A DNA stretch of 64,000 nt from Pontimicrobium aquaticum (GCF_005047595.1 NZ_SUPL01000003.1:186001-250000), one strand, 5' to 3'. Shown: positions 10,587 to 21,341, counted from the first letter of the stretch. Made by a program: numbers and translations. The notes: generated from the letters alone by a model not told the origin.

Positions 10587-12122
10587 TTATTCCCATTCGA
10601 TGGTTGCTGGTGGCTTTGAGCTAATATCATATACTACTCTATTAACGCCTTTCACCTTATTTATTATATCGTTTGATGTTTTTTGCAAAAATTCATATGG
10701 TAAATTAACCCAATCGGCTGTCATACCATCTGTACTTTCAACGGCTCTTAGTGCAACACATTTTTCGTACGTACGCTCATCACCCATCACGCCTACACTA
10801 TTTACAGGAAGTAACATGGCTCCAGCTTGCCATACTTTGTCATACAAATCCCATTCTTTCAATCCATTAATAAAAATAGCATCAACCTCTTGTAATATAC
10901 GAACTTTTTCGGCTGTAATATCTCCTAAAATCCTGATAGCTAAACCTGGACCAGGAAATGGATGTCTGCCTAATAGCTCTGCATCAATTCCTAAAGAAGC
11001 ACCAACACGTCTTACCTCATCTTTAAATAAGGCTTTTAAAGGTTCTACTACTTTTAACTTCATAAAATCTGGTAAGCCACCAACATTATGATGACTTTTA
11101 ATAGTCGCACTTGGTCCTCCAGTTGCCGAAACACTTTCAATAACATCAGGATAAATAGTTCCTTGTGCTAACCATTTTACATCTTCTATTAAATGTGCTT
11201 CATCATCAAATACTTCAATGAACACGCGACCTATAGCTTTACGCTTTTTTTCAGGGTCGCTTTCTCCAGCTAGTGCTTCCAAAAAGCGTGCCGAAGCATC
11301 AACACCTTTTACATTAAGTCCCATACCTTCGTATTGCTGCAGAACATTTTCGAACTCGTTTTTTCGTAGCAATCCGTTATTTACAAATACGCAGTAAAGA
11401 TTTTTACCAATAGCTTTGTTTAACAAAACGGCGGCTACGGTAGAATCGACTCCACCTGACAAACCAAGAACCACTTTATCGTTTCCAAGTTTTTCTTTTA
11501 GCTCATCAACCGTTTCCTCAACAAAAGCGTTAGGTGTCCAATCTGGGTTTACATTAGCAATATTAACCAAGAAATTTTCTAATAGTTGTTTTCCATCTGT
11601 TGAATGATACACCTCAGGATGAAATTGAATTGCAAAGGTGGTTTCTCCTTTAATTTTATAAGCAGCATTTTGCACATCGTGTGTGCTTGCTAATAACTCG
11701 CCATTCGTAGGCAACTCTTTAATGGTATCGCTATGGCTCATCCAAACTTGAGAACCTATTGAAATACCTTTAAAAAAAGCTTCATCATTTTTTACAAATG
11801 ATAATTTAGCACGTCCATATTCTCTGGTATTTGAAGGTGCTACATTACCTCCAGAGAAGTGTGCTAAATATTGTGCGCCATAACAAACACCTAATAAAGG
11901 TTTTTTACCTTTAATATTTGAAAGATCTGGATGCAAAGCTTCGTCTCCTCTTACTGAAAAAGGACTTCCAGATAAGATTACAGCTTTGTAATCGTCTATG
12001 TTTGTTGGAATTTTATTGAATGGATGAATCTCGGAATAGATGTTGAGTTCCCTAACTCTACGTGCAATAAGCTGTGTGTATTGCGATCCGAAGTCTAAAA
12101 TTAGTACCTTATCGTGTTGCAT
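10587..12122 (-). CDS. guaA: GMP synthase (glutamine-hydrolysing)
   Basis: Converts XMP to GMP. The 511-residue protein has a class I glutamine amidotransferase domain ([12 protein letters not shown] nucleophile, QFHPEVYHS catalytic pair). This is followed by the ATP pyrophosphatase PP-loop ([15 protein letters not shown]) and the C-terminal dimerisation domain ending PPATIEWE. I chose the ATG giving [19 protein letters not shown] two codons upstream is also open but lies inside the promoter -7 box. That promoter places the transcript start almost on the ATG, so the message is probably leaderless. All key motifs are intact. Confidence 0.97.
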   Translation of the reverse strand: MQHDKVLILDFGSQYTQLIARRVRELNIYSEIHPFNKIPTNIDDYKAVILSGSPFSVRGDEALHPDLSNIKGKKPLLGVCYGAQYLAHFSGGNVAPSNTREYGRAKLSFVKNDEAFFKGISIGSQVWMSHSDTIKELPTNGELLASTHDVQNAAYKIKGETTFAIQFHPEVYHSTDGKQLLENFLVNIANVNPDWTPNAFVEETVDELKEKLGNDKVVLGLSGGVDSTVAAVLLNKAIGKNLYCVFVNNGLLRKNEFENVLQQYEGMGLNVKGVDASARFLEALAGESDPEKKRKAIGRVFIEVFDDEAHLIEDVKWLAQGTIYPDVIESVSATGGPSATIKSHHNVGGLPDFMKLKVVEPLKALFKDEVRRVGASLGIDAELLGRHPFPGPGLAIRILGDITAEKVRILQEVDAIFINGLKEWDLYDKVWQAGAMLLPVNSVGVMGDERTYEKCVALRAVESTDGMTADWVNLPYEFLQKTSNDIINKVKGVNRVVYDISSKPPATIEWE

Positions 12123-12125
12123 GTG

Positions 12126-12155
12126 CAAAAGTAATCATTTGCTATTTTTTGACAA
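12126..12155 (-). promoter_or_regulatory. guaA promoter, predicted to give a leaderless mRNA
   Basis: On the minus strand TTG, 19 bases, then TACTTTTG fits the Bacteroidota promoter consensus. Only three bases separate the -7 box from the guaA ATG, so the first transcribed base should be at or within a few bases of the start codon, leaving no room for a ribosome-binding site. Confidence 0.65.
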
Positions 12156-12213
12156 CTTTTAAATTAGAATTTTTTGCTACTTTTCTACAAGTTCTTAACA
12201 ACAACTATTTACT

Positions 12214-13584
12214 TTAAGCCATAGTATCCAAAATCATTCTTATATCTTCTTCGGTGGTATCTGGATTAATAAAACAGAAACGCGACACAGTTTCAAATGC
12301 ATCTCCATTTTTCCACTTGGTAGGTGTTACCAAAGCAAACCCTTTGCTATGGTTTTCATAGGTCCAATGTGTATAATCTTCTGGTTTCCATCCAATTCTT
12401 CTGTAAAGCACACACGACAAACTAGGCTCTCTTACCAATTCCACATTTGGATCTTCTTCTATCATTTTACCAGCAATTTGAGCTAACTCAATACCTCGCT
12501 CAACAGATTCTTTATACTTATCTGTTCCGTGAGTAGCTAACGAAAACCATAAAGGTAATCCACGAACACGACGTGTTAATTGTATTTGATAATCGGTAGG
12601 ATTAAAGCCATGAGCACCTTCGTCTTTAAAAATATCTAGATAAGAGCCGTCTTGTGAATGTGCTTTCTTAGCAAATTCAGGACGTCTATAAATAACGGCA
12701 CCGCAATCATATGGAGAAAACATCCACTTATGAGGATCTATTGTGATGCTATCTGCACGCTCAATACCATTAAATAAATGACGAACAGAATCGGCTGCCA
12801 AAGCGCCTCCACCATAAGCTGCATCTACATGAAACCAAATTTTTTCAGCGTCACAGACCTCTGCAATACCCTCTAAATCGTCAATAATTCCAGCATTGGT
12901 AGTACCTCCTGTTGCCACTACCGCAAAGAGGCGTTTACGTTGATGGAAATTTAGATTATCGATAGTTTCTCGAAGTGCTTTTCCTGATAATTTTTCTTCA
13001 GTATCAACCAACATAATATCAACATCAGCTACTTTTGCCATGGCTTTAATTGACGAATGCGCACCAATTGATGTAATGATTAATCCTTTTTCTCTTTTGT
13101 AAGTATCATCTTCACGCCAATGTTCGCGAGCTGTCACAATTGCCGACAAGTTAGCAGCTGTTCCGCCACTTGTAAATACACCAAAAGCACCTTCTGGTAA
13201 TCCTGTTAAAGATACTATCCATTTCATAGCTTCATTTTCGCAGAAAATACCGCCAGCACCTTCCATCCAGTAAGCACCATGAATACTGGAAGCCGACGTT
13301 ACTAAATCAAACATTACAGCAGCTCTTGTAGGAGCTGCAGGCACGAAAGCCAAATTACGTGGATGGTCAACAGGCACATTTGCTTTTGCTAAATGTTGCT
13401 TCCATAAATTAAATGCATATTCACCTCCAATACCTTTTGGTGTAACGGTTTCTCCAACCAAAGCTTTAAGCTCTTCGGCTTTTTGAGGCTTTCCAACTTT
13501 TGGTTTGGTGTGTGAAATTCTATCAATAGCATATTTCATGACGTCTAGCGTCATTTCTACAAGCTCAATATCTATCTTATGCAT
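12214..13584 (-). CDS. PLP-dependent group II amino-acid decarboxylase
   Basis: A 456-residue cytoplasmic enzyme of the glutamate/aromatic amino-acid decarboxylase family. The PLP lysine is K286 in SITIDPHKWMFSPYDCGAV. The ring-binding aspartate is D254 in WFHVDAAYGGG, and H176 (GAHSSIK) matches the stacking histidine. FTSGGTAANLSAI is the phosphate-binding loop. The length is usual for the family. The substrate (tyrosine, tryptophan, DOPA, 2,4-diaminobutyrate, aspartate or glutamate) cannot be told from sequence alone. It starts three bases after the bshC stop, so the two genes form an operon. Confidence 0.88.
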   Translation of the reverse strand: MHKIDIELVEMTLDVMKYAIDRISHTKPKVGKPQKAEELKALVGETVTPKGIGGEYAFNLWKQHLAKANVPVDHPRNLAFVPAAPTRAAVMFDLVTSASSIHGAYWMEGAGGIFCENEAMKWIVSLTGLPEGAFGVFTSGGTAANLSAIVTAREHWREDDTYKREKGLIITSIGAHSSIKAMAKVADVDIMLVDTEEKLSGKALRETIDNLNFHQRKRLFAVVATGGTTNAGIIDDLEGIAEVCDAEKIWFHVDAAYGGGALAADSVRHLFNGIERADSITIDPHKWMFSPYDCGAVIYRRPEFAKKAHSQDGSYLDIFKDEGAHGFNPTDYQIQLTRRVRGLPLWFSLATHGTDKYKESVERGIELAQIAGKMIEEDPNVELVREPSLSCVLYRRIGWKPEDYTHWTYENHSKGFALVTPTKWKNGDAFETVSRFCFINPDTTEEDIRMILDTMA

Positions 13585-13587
13585 GTG

Positions 13588-15189
13588 TTACAGTTCTAAT
13601 ATTAAAAATTCACCTTTTAGAGGTTGCAAATTTAATATTAACTGTTGGATTAATTGGTCTCCAAACTCAAGATAAAGTTCAGAAAAATTCAAATTTCTTT
13701 CTTGCAAACTTTGACCTGGGAATAATTGGTTTTGAATTTCGGTAATTCTAGAAACTTGATCGTTTAGTTTTCTTTTTTGTGCCTTAAGTAATCGCTTCTC
13801 CAGATTTGACAATCCTTTTACTTGTTTTTTTTCTTGCGCTGCAACAGCACCTAAAAAAGATTTATCCGTTTTTTCAGCTAACTCATAAAGTGCCTTAAAT
13901 TGCTTTTGAAGATGCTCTTTTTGTAATGAAAAATCAATATCAATGGTCGATAATTTTTTTACTTGACTATTAATTAAATCTTGTTGTTTTGCAAACAGCT
14001 CTTTTAAAGATACACCTAGTTTTTCTAGCTTTTCACTTTGTTTTTTTGTTTTTATCAACACTGAATTACGTAACAATAGCATTGGAAATGGTACATTAAC
14101 AGTATTAAAATAGGCCTTTAATTGAAACCAATATGCAAGTTCTCCACCTCCACCAATATAACATAGGTTTGGTAAAATAACTTCTTGGTATAACGGACGC
14201 ATTATCACATTTGGTGAAAAACGTTCTGGCATTTCATCTAAATGTCTTAATACATCTTCTTCACTCCAAGAAATATCTGTGTCAAATACTCTATAGACGC
14301 CATTCTCATAAACAATACGTTCACGCAAACCATCTTTTAAATAAAACAGGTTTATCTCTCTTGGGTTAACCTGTATTTTATAATTACCTGATAGTTCGTT
14401 GATTTGCTTATTTGTTTGAGAAACTGCTCTATGAGAGGTTTGCTTACAAAGTTCTTCTTTAATATAAGGAATAAATAATCTCTTTAAGTTCCTGTTATTA
14501 GCGTCAATAACTACTAAACCAAAATCTTTAAATAATTCGTTGGCAATATATCTTGTTGCTTCTGCTAAGTTCTTATAATTTAAGTAGGCATTTTTAAAGA
14601 GTTGCTTTAAAAAATTGGCATTTGTGCCTTGACCTAATTCTTTAGAGTAAGTTTCAAAAACTTTATCTAAGTCTTTGGTATCTAAATCACCTACACCTCC
14701 ACCTGCATCTCTGTTCCATCTAATTTTTTTGCCTTTAAAATTAAAATAGTTGATTTCCTCAAAATCGTGATCTTCTGAAGCCATCCAATAAATTGGCACA
14801 AAATTATAATCAGGGTATTCCTCTTTCAGCGCTTTTGTAAGATTAATTGTTGAGATAATTTTATACAAAAAGTACAGAGGACCAGTAAATAAATTAAGTT
14901 GATGACCAGTTGTGATTGTAAATGTTTTAGAATCTTCTAATAATGCAATATTATCAAGAGTTTGTCGCGAGCTATTAACAGTTTTATATTGTTCCTTTAA
15001 AACTAAAACTAACATATTTCTTGAAGTTTGATTATAGCTTACTTCTTTTTCTTCTATTTGATTTTTAAAATTTTCTAGCTTTGGAAAACGATTATAGAAA
15101 GGTTGCAATTCTTGACATTCTTCAAGGTAATCACAAACTAAAGAAGAAAAATAGTTGGTGTCATTAAACGAAATACAATCGGTTGGCAT
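13588..15189 (-). CDS. bshC: Bacillithiol synthase BshC (cysteine-adding enzyme)
   Basis: Catalyses the last step of bacillithiol synthesis, adding cysteine to glucosaminyl-malate. The 533-residue length is normal. Recognised features are ITTGHQLNLFTGPLYFLYKI (nucleotide-binding core) and PIYWMASEDHDFEEI in the N-terminal Rossmann-like half. A long helical coiled-coil region spans about residues 385-490, and the C-terminal FLILEL is typical. The other genes of the pathway (bshA, bshB) are not in the window. It is first in an operon with the PLP decarboxylase and faces the M14 peptidase gene across a 188-base gap. Confidence 0.92.
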   Translation of the reverse strand: MPTDCISFNDTNYFSSLVCDYLEECQELQPFYNRFPKLENFKNQIEEKEVSYNQTSRNMLVLVLKEQYKTVNSSRQTLDNIALLEDSKTFTITTGHQLNLFTGPLYFLYKIISTINLTKALKEEYPDYNFVPIYWMASEDHDFEEINYFNFKGKKIRWNRDAGGGVGDLDTKDLDKVFETYSKELGQGTNANFLKQLFKNAYLNYKNLAEATRYIANELFKDFGLVVIDANNRNLKRLFIPYIKEELCKQTSHRAVSQTNKQINELSGNYKIQVNPREINLFYLKDGLRERIVYENGVYRVFDTDISWSEEDVLRHLDEMPERFSPNVIMRPLYQEVILPNLCYIGGGGELAYWFQLKAYFNTVNVPFPMLLLRNSVLIKTKKQSEKLEKLGVSLKELFAKQQDLINSQVKKLSTIDIDFSLQKEHLQKQFKALYELAEKTDKSFLGAVAAQEKKQVKGLSNLEKRLLKAQKRKLNDQVSRITEIQNQLFPGQSLQERNLNFSELYLEFGDQLIQQLILNLQPLKGEFLILEL

Positions 15190-15377
15190 AGTTAGTTCTC
15201 AATTCTTTTGTAAATATACTGCTCTTTCATCTATTTGAAATTTTCAATTGGTTAAAAAAAAACTAAAATTTAATAACGCTCAAAAAACACTAAAGTTTTG
15301 TAAAAAAACTTAGTAAAACTACCAATGTTAGCTTTGGGTTTATATCTTTATAGCTATTATTTTTAAATCAACCAACA

Positions 15378-17846
15378 ATGCAAAATTTTTATAGAGTTAT
15401 CTTAGTCGTTTTATGTTCTGTTTCCTTTACAATGGCACAGCAAATAAAAACACCAAGTGAATTTTTAGGGTATGAACTAGGAACTCAATTTTCAAGAAAT
15501 CATCAAGTTGTAGATTATTTTAAACATGTTGCTTCTGCTATGCCAAATCAAGTAAAACTTGAACAATATGGCGAAACTTATGAGCGCAGACCTTTGATTC
15601 ACGCTTATATCTCTTCAGAAGAAAATATGAAAAACCTCGAAACCATTAGAGAAAATAATTTAAAAAATGCAGGTATTCTTCCTGGAACACCTTCAAATAC
15701 TAACATTGTTATTGTTTGGATGAGTTATAACGTGCATGGTGATGAAGCATCAAGCACTGAAGCATCAATGAACACCATTTACAAGCTTTTAACCGAGAAA
15801 CAAGAATTACTTAAGAACACCGTAGTTATTATCGACCCTTGTATTAACCCTGATGGTCGTGATCGTTACGCTAATTGGTATAATGAAACAAAGAGTACAC
15901 CTTTTGATATCGATCCACAAGCAAGTGAACACTCTCAACCGTGGCCAGGAGGTAGAGCTAATCATTATTTATTTGATTTAAATAGAGATTGGGCTTGGAC
16001 GTCTCAAAAAGAATCAATCGCTAGAATAAAAGTGTATAATAAGTGGATGCCACAAATTCATGTAGATTTTCACGAACAAGGCATTAATAGTCCATACTAT
16101 TTTGCGCCTGCTGCAGAACCTTACCATGAATTAATTACTGATTGGCAAAGAGATTTTCAATTCCAGATAGGACGGAATCATGCAAAATATTTCGACCCTC
16201 AAGGCTGGCTTTATTTTACTAGAGAAAGTTTTGACTTATTATACCCAAGCTATGGTGATACCTATCCAACCTATATGGGAGCTATTGGTATGACTTATGA
16301 GCAAGCAGGTGGAGGTCGTGGTGCTTTAGGCGTAAAAACGGCTGAAGGTCATATACTAACTTTAAAAGATAGAATTGCACATCATACCACCTCTGGCTTA
16401 TCAACTGTAGAAATATCCTCTAAGAATGCCGAAAAGCTTAATGAAGAGTTTAATAAATTCTTTAAAAATGATGGCCTAAAATATAAAAGCTATGTCATGT
16501 CTGGAAATCCAGAAAAGATAGATGCTTTAAAATCTTTATTAGATAGACATGAAATTGCTTATGGTTATGCAACCAGCAAGAAAGTTTCTGGCCATAAGTA
16601 CTCAACAAATGCAGCTGGAAGTATGAATACGACGTCTAACGACTTAGTAGTAAGCACCAATCAGCCTAAAGGCAAAATGATTAAAGCTTTATTTGAGCCT
16701 AATGCAAAATTGAGCGATTCATTAACTTATGATATTACCGCTTGGAGCTTACCTTATGCATATGGTTTAGAAACTGTGGCTAGTACTAGCTTAGTAAGTG
16801 CTAATAATACCACAAACAATACTACAATTGCGCCTTTAACCAATGCTTATGGTTATGTAAGTGATTGGAATTCTATGAAAGATGCTAAATTCCTATCAAC
16901 TCTATTAACTAACAATATTAAAGTACGTTTTAATCATGAACCATTTTCTCAAAATGGTAATACTTTTAATAGAGGTTCTTTAATTATTCTACAAAGGGAC
17001 AATACACATATAAATAACTTCACCTCTGTTTTAAACAACATAGCGCAAAGTAATAATCAGCCACTAAAAGCCATTCAAACAGGCTTTTCCGATAAGTTCC
17101 CAGACATGGGATCATCATCTATTAGATTAATTATGAAACCAAAAGTAGCGATGATTTCTGGTGATGGCACGTCATCTTTAAGCTATGGTGCTACGTGGCA
17201 TTTCTTTGAGCAACAATTAAAATATCCTGTAACGTCAATAAATTCTCAAGACTTTAGCAGGGTAAATCTAGATGAGTATAATGTATTAATTTTACCTAGC
17301 GGCAATTACAGAAGTATGCTTAACGACAGTGGTATGAGCAAATTACAAGATTGGATGCGCGCTGGTGGAAAAGTAATTGCTATTGATAGAGCTTTAAACA
17401 CTTTTGCTGGTAAAAAAGGATTTGGTTTAAAATACAATGATAATGATGACGACAACGAATCAAACAATCTAATTCCTTACGCAGACAGACAACGTGAGTC
17501 AGCCAAAAATTTAATTACTGGTGCTATTTTTAAAACCAAAGTAGATAATACGCATCCTATGGCATATGGCTACTCGAAGGATTATTTTACTTTAAAATTA
17601 GGAGGTACTTCTTACAGTTTACTAGATAGAGGCTCAAACATAGCACATATTGGAAATGATGTTATGAAAGTATCTGGGTTTGCAGGAAGTGAAGCTTTAA
17701 AAGGACTTAAAAACTCTTTGGTATTTGGAGAAGAGCGCCAAGGCAGAGGAAGCATCGTTTATATGGTAGATAACACATTGTTTAGAAGCTTCTGGGAAAA
17801 TGGAAAACTATTTTTTGTAAATGCCATTTTCTTTGTTAACAATTAA
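15378..17846 (+). CDS. Secreted M14-family zinc carboxypeptidase-like protein
   Basis: An 822-residue exported protein (signal peptide 1-20, ending FTMA/Q). The M14 catalytic domain fills about residues 25-345. Zinc ligands are H120 and E123 (NVHGDEAS) and H232 (HVDFHEQG); the catalytic glutamate is E308 (MTYEQAGG). DPCINPDGRDRY supplies the substrate-carboxylate region. The C-terminal half (about 370-822) is a large domain of unknown role with a glutamine-amidotransferase-like section (VLILPSGNYRSM). It is likely periplasmic or secreted for protein degradation. The M16 peptidase gene follows by 15 bases, so the two proteases are co-transcribed. Confidence 0.9.
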   Translation: MQNFYRVILVVLCSVSFTMAQQIKTPSEFLGYELGTQFSRNHQVVDYFKHVASAMPNQVKLEQYGETYERRPLIHAYISSEENMKNLETIRENNLKNAGILPGTPSNTNIVIVWMSYNVHGDEASSTEASMNTIYKLLTEKQELLKNTVVIIDPCINPDGRDRYANWYNETKSTPFDIDPQASEHSQPWPGGRANHYLFDLNRDWAWTSQKESIARIKVYNKWMPQIHVDFHEQGINSPYYFAPAAEPYHELITDWQRDFQFQIGRNHAKYFDPQGWLYFTRESFDLLYPSYGDTYPTYMGAIGMTYEQAGGGRGALGVKTAEGHILTLKDRIAHHTTSGLSTVEISSKNAEKLNEEFNKFFKNDGLKYKSYVMSGNPEKIDALKSLLDRHEIAYGYATSKKVSGHKYSTNAAGSMNTTSNDLVVSTNQPKGKMIKALFEPNAKLSDSLTYDITAWSLPYAYGLETVASTSLVSANNTTNNTTIAPLTNAYGYVSDWNSMKDAKFLSTLLTNNIKVRFNHEPFSQNGNTFNRGSLIILQRDNTHINNFTSVLNNIAQSNNQPLKAIQTGFSDKFPDMGSSSIRLIMKPKVAMISGDGTSSLSYGATWHFFEQQLKYPVTSINSQDFSRVNLDEYNVLILPSGNYRSMLNDSGMSKLQDWMRAGGKVIAIDRALNTFAGKKGFGLKYNDNDDDNESNNLIPYADRQRESAKNLITGAIFKTKVDNTHPMAYGYSKDYFTLKLGGTSYSLLDRGSNIAHIGNDVMKVSGFAGSEALKGLKNSLVFGEERQGRGSIVYMVDNTLFRSFWENGKLFFVNAIFFVNN

Positions 17847-17861
17847 AAAAATCAATCAAAA

Positions 17862-20711
17862 ATGAAAATCACTAAAACACTATTAATCTTATTGGTTTTT
17901 ATTGTTACATCATGTGCTAACGAAACAAAAACCACAGCAGACAACAGAGAATTTAAAGTAGAATTTGAAGAGTTCACCTTAGATAACGGCTTATCTGTAA
18001 TTTTTCACGTAGATAGATCAGATCCTGTTGTGGCTGTCGCTTTGACCAGTCATGTAGGTTCAGCTAGAGAAATTGAAGGTCGTACAGGTTTTGCACATTT
18101 ATTTGAACACTTATTGTTTTTAGAATCTGAAAACTTAGGAAAAGGTGGTTTAGACAAAATGAGTGCACGTATTGGAGGCTCAGGTGCTAATGGTTCGACT
18201 AGTAGAGATCGTACTAACTATTTTCAAACCGTTCCAAAGGACGCACTTGAAAAAATGATTTGGGCAGAAGCAGACAAACTAGGTTTTTTTATTAATACAG
18301 TGACAGAACCAGTTTTAGCTAAAGAAAAACAAGTAGTTAAAAACGAAAAACGTCAAGGTGTTGACAACAACCCTTATGGACATACACAATACGTAATTGA
18401 TAAAAATTTATACCCTGAAGGGCATCCATATAGTTGGCAAGTCATAGGGTCGCTTGAAGATTTACAAAATGCAACACTTCAAGATGTAAAAGATTTTTAT
18501 AACCGTTGGTATGTGCCAAACAATGTAACCTTAACAATTGCTGGTGATTTTGACACTGCCCAAGCTAAGCAATGGGTTGAAAAATATTTTAATGAAATAA
18601 AACGAGGTGAAGACATTCCAAAAATAGCAAAACAACCAGTAGAATTATCTGAAACTAAAAAGCTGTTTTACGAAGATAATTTTGCAAGGTTACCACAGCT
18701 CACTATTACGTGGCCTGGAGTAAATCAATATCATGATGATTCTTATGCATTAAACGTATTAACAAATTATTTATCGAGAGGAAAAGCTGCGCCATTAAAC
18801 AAATTGATTGTTGAAGAACATAAACTAGCTAGTAATATAAACTTATTTCAATACAATTCTGAAATAGCTGGACAAGTAATGCTAAGTGTTACAGCATTTA
18901 ACGGAACTAAGCTAGACAACGTACAAAGCGCCATTAATAAAGCATTTGCAAAGTTTGAAGCCGAAGGCATTCCTCAAAAAGATTTAGACAGAATCAAAGC
19001 TGGTCAGGAAACTGCATTCTATAACGGATTATCAAGTGTTTTAGGAAAAGGGTTTCAGTTAGCACAGTATAAAATATTTGCAGGAGATCCTGCATATATA
19101 AACGAAGATGTAAAAAAAATACTAGCTGTTACTGCTGATGATGTCATGCGTGTTTACAATGCCTACATCAAGAATCAAAACTATATAGCAACAAGTTTTG
19201 TACCTAAAGGTCAAGCAGATTTAGCATTGGCAGATTCTAATTTAGCCGAAGTCGTTGAAGAAAAAATTATTGAAGGTGCTGAGGAAGAATTCGATCCAAG
19301 TATTGCAGCTACTTACGAAAAAACACCGTCTAGTTTTGATAGGTCTGTTGAACCTCCTTATGGCGAGAGTCCAGACGTAAAAGTGCCTGAGGTTTGGAAA
19401 GCATCTTTAGCATCTGGAATGAATGTATTGGGCATAGAAAACAATGAAGTGCCATTAGTGCAGTTTAGAATGCAGATTAAAGGAGGCATGTTGCTAGAGG
19501 ACATCAATAAAATTGGTGTGTCTAATCTCTTAGCAGAGATGCTCACTAAAGGAACAAAGAACAAAACACCCGAAGAGTTTGAAAATGCTGTTGAAAGTTT
19601 GGGTGCTTCTATTAATGCCTTTGCGTCAGATGAAGCCATTACTATTTCTGGTAATTCCCTAGCTAAAAACTACAATGCTACCATGAAACTAGTAGAAGAA
19701 ATATTATTAGAGCCACGTTGGGACATTGATGAATTTGCCTTGTTAAAACAAAGTACATTGAGTCAAATTCAACGTCAAAAAGGGAATCCAAATAGTATTG
19801 CATCCATAGAGTTTGCTAAATTAACTTATGGTGATGATCATATTTTGTCAAAAAATAATATTGGTACTGAAGCTTCTGTAAATGCCATTACTATGGAGGA
19901 TCTCGAGAAGTATTATACCAAAAATATTTCACCAACAGTTACTAATTTGCATATAGTTGGAGACATCTCACAAAAAGAAGTTATTGCTTCGTTGGAGAAT
20001 TTAAATAACAATTGGGAGGCTAAAGAAGTGACTATTCCTGAAGTTAAAGACCCTGAAGCTCCCCAAGAATCTAAAGTCTATTTCTATGATGTCCCAAATG
20101 CTAAGCAATCGGTTATTAGATTTGGATATCCTGCTTTAGCTGCGACTGATGCTGATTATTATCCAGCAACTGTGTTAAACTATCGTCTAGGTGGTGGTGG
20201 ATTTGCATCCCAGTTAACTCAAGAACTTAGAGAAGGCAAAGGCTATACCTATGGTATTGTTTCTGGTTTCTCAGGTTCAAATATTAAAGGTGCCTTTACT
20301 ATTTCAAGCGGTGTTAGGTCTAATGTAACATTAGAGTCGGCAAGTTTAGTCAAAGAAATTGTTGAAAACTACGGTAAGAATTATAATGAAAATGATTTAG
20401 AGGTTACTAAAGGATTTATGATTAAAAGTAACGCAAGAGCGTTTGAAACTTTAGGTTCTAAATTAGGCATGCTTAGTAATATTAGTAATTATAATTTACC
20501 TGACGATTATGCCAAACAGCGTGAAGACATTGTAAAAGCAATGACAGTTGAAGACATCAAGAAACTTACTGAAAAATATTTAGATGTTAATAAAATGAAT
20601 TATTTAGTAGTTGGTGATGCTAAAACACAAATGGAGAAGTTAGAAGCCTTAGGCTTTGGGAAACCAATACTATTAAATGAGGTTAAGGATAAATCAAACA
20701 TTGAGCAGTAA
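17862..20711 (+). CDS. M16-family zinc metalloprotease lipoprotein
   Basis: A 949-residue protein with a lipoprotein signal (lipobox VTSC, C18). It contains two tandem M16 peptidase units. The first has the inverted zinc motif HLFEH (H79, E82, H83) with the third ligand probably E162 (VVKNEKRQG). The second unit (about 510-940) lacks HxxEH and carries the usual R/Y pair region RLGGGGFASQLTQELREGKG, so it is the inactive half of the clam-shell. Proteins like this degrade peptides in the periplasm. It lies directly behind the M14 gene and ahead of the AlkB-like gene. Confidence 0.92.
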   Translation: MKITKTLLILLVFIVTSCANETKTTADNREFKVEFEEFTLDNGLSVIFHVDRSDPVVAVALTSHVGSAREIEGRTGFAHLFEHLLFLESENLGKGGLDKMSARIGGSGANGSTSRDRTNYFQTVPKDALEKMIWAEADKLGFFINTVTEPVLAKEKQVVKNEKRQGVDNNPYGHTQYVIDKNLYPEGHPYSWQVIGSLEDLQNATLQDVKDFYNRWYVPNNVTLTIAGDFDTAQAKQWVEKYFNEIKRGEDIPKIAKQPVELSETKKLFYEDNFARLPQLTITWPGVNQYHDDSYALNVLTNYLSRGKAAPLNKLIVEEHKLASNINLFQYNSEIAGQVMLSVTAFNGTKLDNVQSAINKAFAKFEAEGIPQKDLDRIKAGQETAFYNGLSSVLGKGFQLAQYKIFAGDPAYINEDVKKILAVTADDVMRVYNAYIKNQNYIATSFVPKGQADLALADSNLAEVVEEKIIEGAEEEFDPSIAATYEKTPSSFDRSVEPPYGESPDVKVPEVWKASLASGMNVLGIENNEVPLVQFRMQIKGGMLLEDINKIGVSNLLAEMLTKGTKNKTPEEFENAVESLGASINAFASDEAITISGNSLAKNYNATMKLVEEILLEPRWDIDEFALLKQSTLSQIQRQKGNPNSIASIEFAKLTYGDDHILSKNNIGTEASVNAITMEDLEKYYTKNISPTVTNLHIVGDISQKEVIASLENLNNNWEAKEVTIPEVKDPEAPQESKVYFYDVPNAKQSVIRFGYPALAATDADYYPATVLNYRLGGGGFASQLTQELREGKGYTYGIVSGFSGSNIKGAFTISSGVRSNVTLESASLVKEIVENYGKNYNENDLEVTKGFMIKSNARAFETLGSKLGMLSNISNYNLPDDYAKQREDIVKAMTVEDIKKLTEKYLDVNKMNYLVVGDAKTQMEKLEALGFGKPILLNEVKDKSNIEQ

Positions 20712-20726
20712 ATAATCTTTTAATTT

Positions 20727-21341
20727 TTGAAACTCTTTAATGATCTCATAGACGAAACCAAAAACCTATTACCAAAAGACGGTGTAGTTAATTACTATGG
20801 AAAAATTATTCCAAATAAGTTGGCCAACACCATTTTTCATTCACTTTTAGAAAATCTTGATTGGCAACATGATGAAGCTACAGTTTATGGCAAACACTAC
20901 ATAACCAAACGTAAAGTAGCTTGGTATGGAGACAAAGCTTTTGAATACACCTATTCAGGAAAAACAAAAAAAGCCTTACCATTGACTCCTGGACTATTAA
21001 AACTAAAACAATTGGTTGAGCTTAAAACAGGAGAAACCTTTAATTCGTGTCTTTGTAACCTTTACCATAATGGCGAAGAAACCATGGGTTGGCATAGCGA
21101 TGCTGAAAAAGATTTAAAAAAACATGGAGCCATTGCATCCTTAAGCTTTGGTGCAGAACGTAAATTTGCATTTAAACACAAACAAACTAAAGAAAAGTTA
21201 GAATTTTCACTAGAACACGGAAGTTTATTAGTTATGAAAGGCGAAACTCAAGAGCATTGGTTACATAGATTACCACCAACTAAAAAAATTAAAAACCCAA
21301 GAGTTAATTTAACTTTTAGGACTATTGTAGAACACAATTAA
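20727..21341 (+). CDS. AlkB-like 2-oxoglutarate/Fe(II) dioxygenase
   Basis: A 204-residue protein of the AlkB family, which repairs alkylated DNA or RNA by oxidative demethylation. The iron ligands are H123 and D125 (GWHSDAEK) and H180 (EHWLHRLP). R192 (NPRVNLTF) and R198 match the 2-oxoglutarate-binding arginines. Translation must start at TTG: an in-frame stop lies two codons upstream, and the first downstream ATG is beyond residue 100. It follows the M16 gene by 15 bases. The enzyme-family call is strong; the substrate (DNA or RNA lesion) is not known. Confidence 0.9.
   Translation: MKLFNDLIDETKNLLPKDGVVNYYGKIIPNKLANTIFHSLLENLDWQHDEATVYGKHYITKRKVAWYGDKAFEYTYSGKTKKALPLTPGLLKLKQLVELKTGETFNSCLCNLYHNGEETMGWHSDAEKDLKKHGAIASLSFGAERKFAFKHKQTKEKLEFSLEHGSLLVMKGETQEHWLHRLPPTKKIKNPRVNLTFRTIVEHN

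Noticed and set aside
12123-12128. TTG start two codons before the guaA ATG
   Set aside because: It falls in the promoter -7 box, and the ATG gives the usual [15 protein letters not shown] start.
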